A DNA stretch of 5,360 bases, taken from Actinomycetes bacterium (GTDB lineage Bacteria; Actinomycetota; Actinomycetes; Propionibacteriales; Propionibacteriaceae). The notes under the pieces were generated by a model, which was not told where the DNA came from, ran no database searches, and saw only the letters and a program-made list of their open reading frames with translations. A program made the translations under genes and the position numbers. The first letter of the stretch is position 1, and each line of letters starts with the position of its first letter. Positions 1 through 5,264 of the stretch are shown here, one piece after another. The stretch spans positions 1 through 5,360 of the forward strand of contig JAEZHJ010000071.1 of NCBI GenBank assembly GCA_023436925.1, in the 5' to 3' direction.

Positions 1-174
1 TGTCACTCGCGTTGATCGCGCACCGTACCCGTCTTCCCAAGTCGATCAGGTCCACCAGATCCTGGTGCTGCTCACCGGCGGTCGGTAGGCGCCAACTGAA
101 GCTGGCGATGGCTTCCCAGCGGCGCGCTTTACTCGGGTCGCCAGCGGGTCAGCCGGTCTGGTCGAGGACCTGGC
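1..174. other. Left-edge stretch, no gene assigned
   Basis: No frame here yields a recognisable product. One + frame (codons starting at position 2) is open from the edge to a TAG at 86-88, then open again with no start codon until a TGA at 176-178, which overlaps the ATG of the permease as ATGA. That layout is what the 3' end of an upstream permease gene would give, but the translated residues do not resemble the end of a MalF-type protein, and the TAG interrupts it. The other two + frames give an early stop (13-15, then 97-99) or run open as a shadow of the permease. It may be a degraded gene end or plain intergenic DNA. Confidence 0.4.
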
Positions 175-1059
175 ATGACCGCACCGGCTGTGGCCGCTGC
201 CACGATCAGCCGCTCGACCGGCACCACCCGCGCACAGCGCCGCCGCCGCCTGGGCTGGGGGCTCTCGCTCGCGCTCCTGCTGCTGATGCTGATCACGAAC
301 CTGCCGATCATCCTCACCGCGATCAACTCGCTGCGTCCGACCGCGGATATCCTCCGCGGATCGACCCTGCTGCCCCGGCGGGTGTCGCTGGAGAACTACA
401 CGGCGGTGCTGTTGCGGACCGACTATCCGCTGTGGTTCACCAACTCGATCGTGATTGCGCTGACCACGACCGCGCTGACCCTGGTCGCCTCCGGCTGCGC
501 GGGCTACCCGCTGTCGCGGTACAAGACCCGGGTCAATGCGGTCTACTCCTCCACGCTGATGGCCTTCCAGTTGTTCCCGATCGTGCTCAGCGTCATAGCG
601 TTGTTCGTCACGTTCCGGACGCTGAACCTGCTGAACACCCCGGTCCCCGCCGTGGTGATCTACATGGTGATGTCGCTGCCGTTCTGCACCTGGATGTTCA
701 AGGGCTTCTTCGACTCGATCCCGCGGGAACTCGAGGAGGCTGCCCGAGTGGATGGAGCCAGTTCGTTCCAGGCGATGCTGCGGGTCGTCCTGCCGCTGGC
801 TGGGCCGGGCGCCGCGGCGGTGGCGATCTACGCCTTCCTGCTCGCCTACAACGAGTACATGGTGGCCTCGGCCTTCCTGACCGAAGCTACGGCCCGGACT
901 ATCCCGATCGGTCTGCGCACCTTCATCCAGCAGTACACGACGGAGTGGGGCCAGATGCTGGCCGCCTCGACCCTGGCCGCCTTGCCGCCGCTGATCCTGT
1001 TCCTGCTGGTGCAGAAGTGGATGATCAAGGGCATGGCCGCCGGGGCGGTCAAGGGGTAG
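175..1059 (+). CDS. Carbohydrate ABC transporter permease, CUT1 family (MalG/UgpE-like)
   Basis: This is an inner-membrane subunit of a binding-protein-dependent sugar importer. It would pair with a MalF-like permease, an extracellular binding protein and a cytoplasmic ATPase. The 294 residues match the usual 270-300 for the family. After a short basic N-terminus (residues 19-25) come hydrophobic segments near 27-50, 89-112, 123-146, 157-177, 210-228 and 264-284. The EAA loop that docks on the ATPase is clear at about 187-208: EEAARVDGAS, with LP at 207-208. The start of the first segment (TNLPIILTAINS), the PLSRYK stretch at 112-117 and the ending GMAAGAVKG are typical of MalG-type proteins. 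ATG 175 is preceded by GAGGA at 164-168, and no alternative start exists between it and the in-frame stop at 97-99. The partner subunits are not in the window and presumably lie upstream. Many actinobacterial CUT1 systems borrow a shared MsiK-type ATPase. The sugar cannot be inferred. Confidence 0.95.
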   Translation: MTAPAVAAATISRSTGTTRAQRRRRLGWGLSLALLLLMLITNLPIILTAINSLRPTADILRGSTLLPRRVSLENYTAVLLRTDYPLWFTNSIVIALTTTALTLVASGCAGYPLSRYKTRVNAVYSSTLMAFQLFPIVLSVIALFVTFRTLNLLNTPVPAVVIYMVMSLPFCTWMFKGFFDSIPRELEEAARVDGASSFQAMLRVVLPLAGPGAAAVAIYAFLLAYNEYMVASAFLTEATARTIPIGLRTFIQQYTTEWGQMLAASTLAALPPLILFLLVQKWMIKGMAAGAVKG

Positions 1060-1065
1060 TGGCGG

Positions 1066-1105
1066 GCAGACCACCCCCACGGGGTCCACGCCTGGCGCGG
1101 TCTGC
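1066..1105 (+). terminator. Possible weak terminator hairpin after the permease
   Basis: GCAGACC (1066-1072) pairs with GGTCTGC (1099-1105) just after the permease stop. The 26-base loop is long, although a CCC/GGG pairing inside it could shorten it. No T tract follows. The position fits the end of the ABC operon, but the structure is much weaker than the other hairpins in this window. Confidence 0.3.
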
Positions 1106-1266
1106 TTGCCGCGACCGGAGGGATAGGCAAGGTCGTGGGTAACGGTGGGGTTCTGACGCTCCTGATGCCCCAAAACGGCCTCCGGCAACGGGAAACTCCG
1201 ATATCGTGGACGGGTCGCGTCCTGTGGCCCTCGTGCCGCCGCGGTCGCCGGGCTGATCCAGTGCAG

Positions 1267-1286
1267 GCTGTGGGGACCACCACAGC
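1267..1286. promoter_or_regulatory. 20-bp inverted repeat, candidate operator upstream of the PucR-type gene
   Basis: Perfect 7-bp arms GCTGTGG (1267-1273) and CCACAGC (1280-1286) flank a 6-bp centre, GGACCA. The repeat ends 38 bases before the start of the regulator gene. This is a natural place for an autoregulatory operator of a dimeric DNA-binding protein. Its geometry is the same as the repeat at 2636-2655 ahead of the next gene. Binding by the neighbouring regulator is inference. Confidence 0.4.
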
Positions 1287-1324
1287 GACGCCCAGATGGA
1301 GGACGCCCAGCGAAGGGATGTTGG

Positions 1325-2563
1325 ATGGCGCGCGGTCTTGTCGACCCCCTCCTGGATGACGTGCAGCAGGTCATAGACGATCTCAGCGCGACGCTCGGCC
1401 ACTCCGTGGCCTTGGACGAGCCGGATGGTGCTTTGATCACAACCAGCCGCCACCACGGCGACGAGGACGAGTACCGGCGCCGGCTGGTCCTGGCCAGGGA
1501 CATCACCCCACGGGTCCGTGACTACTTGCGCGGCTTCCGACTGCCTGAGCAGGTGGCTCCGGTCAGGATCCCGGCGCTGGAGTGCGAGCAGTTCGCCGCC
1601 CGGGTGTGTTATCCGGTGCGTTCGGCGACTGAGTGCCTGGCTCTGCTGTGGGTCTACGACCACGGGCAGGACGTTCCAGACGCCCGGATTCTCGCCCGGT
1701 GCCAGCAGCTCGGCCGGATCCTTGATCGCCGGCGGCAGATGTACGGGCTGTCCAGCCAGCCACGTCGTCGGCTGATCGAGCTGGCGATCACTGGTGGTCG
1801 CGCGTCCGGCGCCCTCGAGTTGGCTCTGCTGCGCTACGGGCTCGGGGAAGGGGACCGGTGTCAGCTTGCTGTGGTGGCCGACGCCGGCGATCCCGAGCAT
1901 GCCGGCCTGACCGCGGCAGGGCTGGCCAGGGCCCTGCAGACCGCCCGAGCCGAGGTGGGGCTTCCCACCGCGGAGTGCGCGCCGGTTCAGGCCTACGGGG
2001 CGGCCGCGGGCATCGTGCTGGGGCCGCTGGACGCCCGGACGACGGCGACGAGCCCGACGGCGCTGGCCGAGGCGCTGCGGGTTGTGCTGGCCGAGCACGT
2101 TCCCGGATCAGCGCCGATCGGCGTCAGCGGCGTGCACAGCCTCCGCTCACTGCGCCACGTGTTCTGCGAGGCGGCCACGGCCGCCCTGGTCGGCGCGGCG
2201 ATGATGCCGGGCGAGCGGGTCATCCTCGCTGAGGAGTTGGGGGACCTGCCGCAGCTGCTCGCCTCCCTCGGCAGCCTGGGGGTCCCGCTGGTCGCTCGCC
2301 TGCGGGACGTCCTTCACGGTGACCCGACGACGGCTCGGACACTGCACGCGTACCTGCGCCATGGCGGTGACACGGCCCGCACGACGGCGGACCTGGCGAT
2401 CCACCGGACCACCTTGTACTACCGGCTCGAACAGATCACCAAGCGCACGGGCCTCGACCTGTCCGATGGGCGATGCCGGGCCCTGGCGCACCTCGTCCTG
2501 GTCGCCGAGGAGTTGCAGGCCGACCCGTTGATGGTCGACCTGCAGCGCGCTTCCTCCCATTGA
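1325..2563 (+). CDS. PucR/CdaR-family transcriptional regulator
   Basis: This is a cytoplasmic DNA-binding regulator of the PucR/CdaR group, whose known members control purine degradation or sugar-diacid use in response to metabolites. Three regions can be seen. Residues about 5-135 form a GAF-like sensor region. Residues about 165-290 resemble the GGDEF-like middle domain of CdaR proteins, ending in the typical IGVSGVHSLRSLRHVFCEA stretch at 265-283. A C-terminal PucR helix-turn-helix covers about 336-395, with the family pattern IHRTTLYYRLEQITKRTG at 359-376. The 412 residues suit this architecture. ATG 1325 is chosen because AAGGGA at 1313-1318 lies six bases upstream; the ATG at 1318 is in another frame and stops quickly. 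The OCD-like and MFS genes downstream are the likely targets, because PucR regulators usually sit beside the genes they control. The effector is unknown. Family assignment is firm; the targets are inference. Confidence 0.92.
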   Translation: MARGLVDPLLDDVQQVIDDLSATLGHSVALDEPDGALITTSRHHGDEDEYRRRLVLARDITPRVRDYLRGFRLPEQVAPVRIPALECEQFAARVCYPVRSATECLALLWVYDHGQDVPDARILARCQQLGRILDRRRQMYGLSSQPRRRLIELAITGGRASGALELALLRYGLGEGDRCQLAVVADAGDPEHAGLTAAGLARALQTARAEVGLPTAECAPVQAYGAAAGIVLGPLDARTTATSPTALAEALRVVLAEHVPGSAPIGVSGVHSLRSLRHVFCEAATAALVGAAMMPGERVILAEELGDLPQLLASLGSLGVPLVARLRDVLHGDPTTARTLHAYLRHGGDTARTTADLAIHRTTLYYRLEQITKRTGLDLSDGRCRALAHLVLVAEELQADPLMVDLQRASSH

Positions 2564-2583
2564 TGAAGCAGCAGCGCCGATAA

Positions 2584-2625
2584 CTCCTGCAGCGGTCGGA
2601 TGCGGCCACGGTGGACCGGCAGGAG
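2584..2625. terminator. Stable hairpin after the regulator gene, possible terminator
   Basis: CTCCTGC (2584-2590) and CGGTC (2593-2597) pair with GACCG (2614-2618) and GCAGGAG (2619-2625). The result is a 12-bp stem with a two-base bulge (2591-2592) and a 16-base loop. It begins 20 bases after the regulator's stop. No T tract follows on either strand, which is common for GC-rich actinobacterial terminators. It could instead be a regulatory structure in the leader of the next gene. Confidence 0.5.
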
Positions 2626-2635
2626 GATCAAAACA

Positions 2636-2655
2636 CCTCGTCGGAGTGGACGAGG
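2636..2655. promoter_or_regulatory. 20-bp inverted repeat, candidate operator upstream of the OCD-like gene
   Basis: Perfect 7-bp arms CCTCGTC (2636-2642) and GACGAGG (2649-2655) flank a 6-bp centre, GGAGTG. The repeat lies 53 bases before the OCD start. Arm and spacer lengths equal those of the repeat at 1267-1286, and both read CT at positions 2-3 and GGA at the start of the centre. It may be a regulator binding site or a small hairpin in the transcript. Confidence 0.4.
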
Positions 2656-2708
2656 GGGCGCGGGGCAGAGCAGCCCGGCGCGAGCAACGATGCTAGGAGA
2701 CGCAGGCA

Positions 2709-3704
2709 ATGACTGACGGGATCGAACTCGGCAAGAGCATCCTTTACCTGACGCGCGACGAGGTGGCCGGCCTCGGCATCTCGCGGGCCGAGGTCCTCGA
2801 CAAGGTGAACACCGCCATGGTCGAGCACGGCCACAAGCGCTACGAGATGCCGGCCAAGATCGGGGTGCACCCCTACGACGACGTGTTCTTCCACGCGATG
2901 CCGGCCTACATGTCGGGGCTGGGGATCGCCGGTGAGAAGTGGATCGCCTGCTACCCGCGCAACCCGGAGGAGTTCGGGATCCCGCAGACCACCGGCCTGA
3001 TGGTGATGAACCACGTGGACTCCGGTGCCCCGCTGGCGATCATGGACTGCACCTGGGTCACCGCGATGCGCACCCCGGCCGTGTCGGCGCTGTCGGCCGC
3101 CGTGATGAACCCCGAGGCCACGAGCTTCGCCCAGTTCGGTTGCGGCGTGCAGGGCATCGAGCACGTGTACTACATGCTGGAGGCGCTGCCCAAGCTGGAG
3201 AAGATCACCGTCTACGACCGCGACCTGAGCCGCGCCGACGCCCTGGTCGCCGAGGTCCAGAAGGTCAGCGACGTGAAGATCAGCCGCGGCGAGTCCCTCG
3301 AGGCGATGGCCAAGGAGCACGAGGTGCTGTCCTCTGCGACCCTGATCCTCAAGGAGTCCCTGGCCCTCATCAAGAAGGAATGGGTGGGTGCCGGACAGCT
3401 CATCCTGCCGATCGATCTGGTCACTTTCTTCGACGCCGAGATCCCGGGCATGGCCGACAAGTTCTTCCTCGACTCCACCGACGAGCACGTGCTGTTCGAC
3501 CAGATGGGCTACTTCCCGCTGGGCCTGCCGCCGATCACGGCCGAGACCGGTGAGGTCCTCGCCGGTCTCAAGCCGGGCCGCACCTCGCCGGACGAGCTGA
3601 TCGTGGTCAGCAACACCGGCATGTCGGTCAACGACGTCACGCTCGGCAAGTACGTCCTCGACAAGGCGATCGAGGCCGGGATCGGCCGTCTTCTGCCGCT
3701 CTGA
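2709..3704 (+). CDS. Ornithine cyclodeaminase / mu-crystallin family protein, substrate unknown
   Basis: This is a soluble NAD(P)-dependent enzyme of the family that includes ornithine cyclodeaminase, archaeal alanine dehydrogenase, ketimine and pyrroline-2-carboxylate reductases, and EutC/SbnB-like proteins. The 331 residues match the family length. Visible landmarks: R44 and K77 in the substrate-binding half; TGLMVMNHVDSGAPLAIMD at 95-113; TAMRTPAVSALSA at 118-130, with the conserved Arg at 121; the Rossmann glycine loop FGCGVQG at 143-149; an acidic residue after the second strand (VYDRD, D170), which suggests NAD(H); and the C-terminal SNTGMSVNDV at 301-310. D236 sits where the catalytic Asp of ornithine cyclodeaminase is expected, but the usual PGKxE loop after it reads LVTFFDAE. 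Start: AGGAGA at 2695-2700 lies eight bases before the ATG. Position between a PucR regulator and an MFS carrier suggests amino-acid or imino-acid catabolism. Family is secure; the reaction is not. Confidence 0.9.
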   Translation: MTDGIELGKSILYLTRDEVAGLGISRAEVLDKVNTAMVEHGHKRYEMPAKIGVHPYDDVFFHAMPAYMSGLGIAGEKWIACYPRNPEEFGIPQTTGLMVMNHVDSGAPLAIMDCTWVTAMRTPAVSALSAAVMNPEATSFAQFGCGVQGIEHVYYMLEALPKLEKITVYDRDLSRADALVAEVQKVSDVKISRGESLEAMAKEHEVLSSATLILKESLALIKKEWVGAGQLILPIDLVTFFDAEIPGMADKFFLDSTDEHVLFDQMGYFPLGLPPITAETGEVLAGLKPGRTSPDELIVVSNTGMSVNDVTLGKYVLDKAIEAGIGRLLPL

Positions 3705-3720
3705 CCGACGAAGACGGACA

Positions 3721-3758
3721 GGCAGGGCCGGTGGCGGTGAACCACCGTCGGCCCTGCC
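3721..3758 (+). terminator. Strong hairpin after the OCD-like gene (hairpin 1 of 4)
   Basis: GGCAGGGCCG (3721-3730) pairs perfectly with CGGCCCTGCC (3749-3758). Two wobble and two G-C pairs can extend the stem to 14 bp, with 3735-3744 as the loop. It starts 16 bases after the OCD stop codon. No T tract follows (GCCCCGCTTCCT). The likely role is a terminator or an mRNA-stabilising 3' structure for the OCD transcript. Confidence 0.65.
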
Positions 3759-3771
3759 GCCCCGCTTCCTC

Positions 3772-3804
3772 GGATCCGGACCCCGCACCAGCGGTGCCGG
3801 ATCC
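3772..3804 (+). repeat. Inverted repeat / hairpin 2 of 4 in the OCD-MFS spacer
   Basis: GGATCCGG (3772-3779) pairs with CCGGATCC (3797-3804). Inside, CACC (3786-3789) pairs with GGTG (3793-3796), stacked directly on the outer stem on the 3' side and leaving a six-base bulge (3780-3785) on the 5' side. Role unknown. Confidence 0.5.
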
Positions 3805-3811
3805 CGCGTTA

Positions 3812-3835
3812 CCCGGCCACGACGACGTGGTCGGG
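3812..3835 (+). repeat. Inverted repeat / hairpin 3 of 4 in the OCD-MFS spacer
   Basis: CCCGGCCACG (3812-3821) pairs with CGTGGTCGGG (3826-3835). The 10-bp stem has a single G-T wobble and a four-base loop, ACGA. The short loop and high G/C content should make it very stable in RNA. It could be a second terminator or part of a structured leader of the MFS gene. Confidence 0.5.
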
Positions 3836-3847
3836 CATCCGTGACTC

Positions 3848-3878
3848 GCGGTGGAGAGCTCAAAGTGGAGCCCACCGC
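3848..3878 (+). promoter_or_regulatory. Leader hairpin abutting the MFS ribosome binding site (hairpin 4 of 4)
   Basis: GCGGTGG (3848-3854) pairs with CCACCGC (3872-3878), and inside it GCTC (3858-3861) pairs with GAGC (3868-3871). There is a three-base bulge at 3855-3857 and a six-base loop, AAAGTG. The stem ends two bases before the Shine-Dalgarno at 3881, so the ribosome binding site stays free while the bases next to it are folded. It could shape translation of the transporter, but I see no known riboswitch in it. Confidence 0.45.
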
Positions 3879-3880
3879 AG

Positions 3881-3886
3881 AAGGAG
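3881..3886 (+). promoter_or_regulatory. Shine-Dalgarno that fixes the MFS start
   Basis: AAGGAG, nine bases before ATG 3896, is the strongest ribosome binding site in the window. It argues for 3896 over the in-frame GTG at 3851, which has no such site and lies inside a hairpin arm. Confidence 0.8.
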
Positions 3887-3895
3887 AATCTAGAA

Positions 3896-5215
3896 ATGGC
3901 AGCTGCCAAGCCATCCGGCCAGGCGGTGGTGACCGGGCCTGCGTCGTCGATGGACAACGCCAAGTGGAACAAACTACATACCCTCGCGGTGGTCTGCACT
4001 CTCGGCGGCACCGCACTCGATGGCTACATCCTCGGCGTGGTCGGTGACTCGATCGTCGCCGCGACCGGTGAAATGCACTTCTCCCCGGTCGCCCAGGGCC
4101 TGATCGCGGCCAGCGCCCTGATCGGCATCTTCATCGGCGGCATGTTCTTCGGGCGGGCCGCCGACAAGTGGGGCCGCAAGATCGTCTTCCAGTGGAACCT
4201 GGTCGCCTTCGTCGTTCTCTCGGTGCTGCAGCTGTTCGCCGTCGGCACCGTGGACCTGGTTATCTACCGGATCCTGCTCGGGTTGGCGATCGGTGTGGAG
4301 TACGCGGTCGGAGCGGCCCTGCTCAGTGAGTTCGTCCCCGCCCGTACCCGGGCAGCCCTGCTGTCGACCCTGCAGGTGACCTGGTTCGTCGGCTTCGTGT
4401 CGGCCAACTTCGTCGCCCGCGCCTGGGCCGGCCACGACTGGCGGATGGTGCTGGCCTCCAGCGCGATCCCGGCACTGGCAATCGCCATCGCCCGGCGCTG
4501 GCTGCCGGAGTCCCCACGCTGGCTGCAGACGGTCGGACGAGAGGCTGAGGCCCAGGCGATCGTCGACAAGCACTTCCCGGCCGGCACCACCCTGCCGCCC
4601 GTCGAGGTCACCGAGGACGCCGGACGGTTTTCCGAGCTGTTTACCAAGGAACATCGCAAGACCACGATCTACGGCGGCATCTTCTGGGCCTGCCAGGTCG
4701 GTCCGCTCTTCGCGATCTTCACCTTCATCACCCCGGTTCTGGACGGTATCGGCCTGCCCACCGGCTTCTGGCGTGACTTCATCATGAACATGCTGCAGCT
4801 CGCCGGTGCCGCGGTCTTCGTCTGGGTCCTGGCCGCGACCAAGCGCCGCTTCTTCGCGATCTCGACCTTCGCTACCGTGCTGGTCGCCCTGTTGGTGATC
4901 GGCCTGTTCCCGAATGCCCCGATCGGACTGCTCGCGGTCGCCATCGGTGTCTACCTCTTCATCGCCTCGGGCGCCTCCAACCTGCAGTTCGTCTACCCGT
5001 CGGAGATGTTCCCGACCCGGTTGCGGACCTCCGGGGTCGGCTTCTCCGCCTCGATGAGCCGTGTGGGCGCCGCCCTGGCGACCTACCTGCTGCCCGTTCT
5101 GATCGCAACCTTCGGCACGACTGCTTCGTTGCTGATGCTGGCGATCTTCCCTGTGATCGGTCTGATCGGTTCGGTGCTCTGGGCCCCAGAGACCAGTGGC
5201 CGAGCGATCGACTGA
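3896..5215 (+). CDS. MFS transporter, sugar/metabolite:H+ symporter type
   Basis: This is an integral membrane carrier of the major facilitator superfamily, probably driven by the proton gradient. From ATG 3896 it has 439 residues, with a 25-residue polar N-terminus and hydrophobic stretches consistent with 12 helices. Signatures include GYILGVVGDS at 43-52 in helix 1; the motif A loop GRAADKWGRK at 86-95 (Asp 90, Gly 93, Arg 94); RILLGLAIGVEYAVGA at 125-140, with a membrane Glu at 135; the half-way motif LPESPRWL at 203-210 before the central loop; YPSEMFPTRLRTSG at 367-380; and a C-terminal PETSGR at 431-436 recalling the PETKG of sugar porters. These place it in the Sugar_tr-like group, which also moves organic and aromatic acids and amino-acid derivatives, so the substrate is open. 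It probably imports the compound handled by the OCD-like enzyme, or exports its product. Early codons are unusually A/T-rich (AAC AAA CTA CAT at 3968-3979). Confidence 0.93.
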   Translation: MAAAKPSGQAVVTGPASSMDNAKWNKLHTLAVVCTLGGTALDGYILGVVGDSIVAATGEMHFSPVAQGLIAASALIGIFIGGMFFGRAADKWGRKIVFQWNLVAFVVLSVLQLFAVGTVDLVIYRILLGLAIGVEYAVGAALLSEFVPARTRAALLSTLQVTWFVGFVSANFVARAWAGHDWRMVLASSAIPALAIAIARRWLPESPRWLQTVGREAEAQAIVDKHFPAGTTLPPVEVTEDAGRFSELFTKEHRKTTIYGGIFWACQVGPLFAIFTFITPVLDGIGLPTGFWRDFIMNMLQLAGAAVFVWVLAATKRRFFAISTFATVLVALLVIGLFPNAPIGLLAVAIGVYLFIASGASNLQFVYPSEMFPTRLRTSGVGFSASMSRVGAALATYLLPVLIATFGTTASLLMLAIFPVIGLIGSVLWAPETSGRAID

Positions 5216-5219
5216 GTAA

Positions 5220-5264
5220 CTGCGCTGGGGCTCACCGGGGACTCCGCGGTGAGCCCCAGCGCAG
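5220..5264 (+). terminator. Strong terminator hairpin after the MFS gene
   Basis: CTGCGCTGGGGCTCACC (5220-5236) is perfectly complementary to GGTGAGCCCCAGCGCAG (5248-5264). One more G-C pair (5237/5247) makes an 18-bp stem with a nine-base loop. It starts four bases after the MFS stop codon. The sequence that follows, CCTTCTCCTCC, is pyrimidine-rich but not a T tract. It marks the end of this transcription unit and may also work on the opposite strand. Confidence 0.85.

Larger units (their letters stand above)
1060..1324. other. Spacer between permease and regulator genes
   Basis: These 265 bases contain no credible gene. They hold a weak long-loop hairpin just after the permease stop, a small 5-bp-arm inverted repeat at 1208-1222 (GGACG/CGTCC), and the better 20-bp inverted repeat at 1267-1286. 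The length and the change of gene family suggest that a promoter for the regulator lies here, but I see no convincing -35/-10 pair. Confidence 0.6.

Noticed and set aside
12..1142. Long + strand open frame across the permease gene
   Set aside because: It is the out-of-frame shadow of the permease: its residues are rich in R, P, G and H with no family pattern, whereas the frame starting at 175 gives a clear membrane permease.
1208..1222. Short inverted repeat GGACG/CGTCC in the permease-regulator spacer
   Set aside because: Five-bp arms are expected by chance in DNA of this G/C content. It was not promoted beyond a mention.
46..2098. Two long - strand open frames opposite the permease and the regulator
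   Set aside because: Both are antisense shadows typical of GC-rich genes. Composition is R/G/Q-rich and no domain is recognisable.
3851..3895. N-terminal extension of the MFS protein from GTG 3851
   Set aside because: There is no ribosome binding site before 3851, the GTG lies inside a hairpin arm, and AAGGAG is ideally placed for ATG 3896.
3705..3895. Known riboswitch, tRNA or mobile-element end in the hairpin-rich spacer
   Set aside because: No cloverleaf, no conserved riboswitch core that I recognise, and no direct repeats or transposase gene. The hairpins differ from each other, so this is not a tandem repeat or CRISPR array.
2628..4016. A 462-codon - strand open frame opposite the OCD-like gene
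   Set aside because: The translation is low-complexity (H, V, D, L, G, R repeats) and mirrors the strongly biased codons of the OCD-like gene. The + strand product is a full-length member of a known family.
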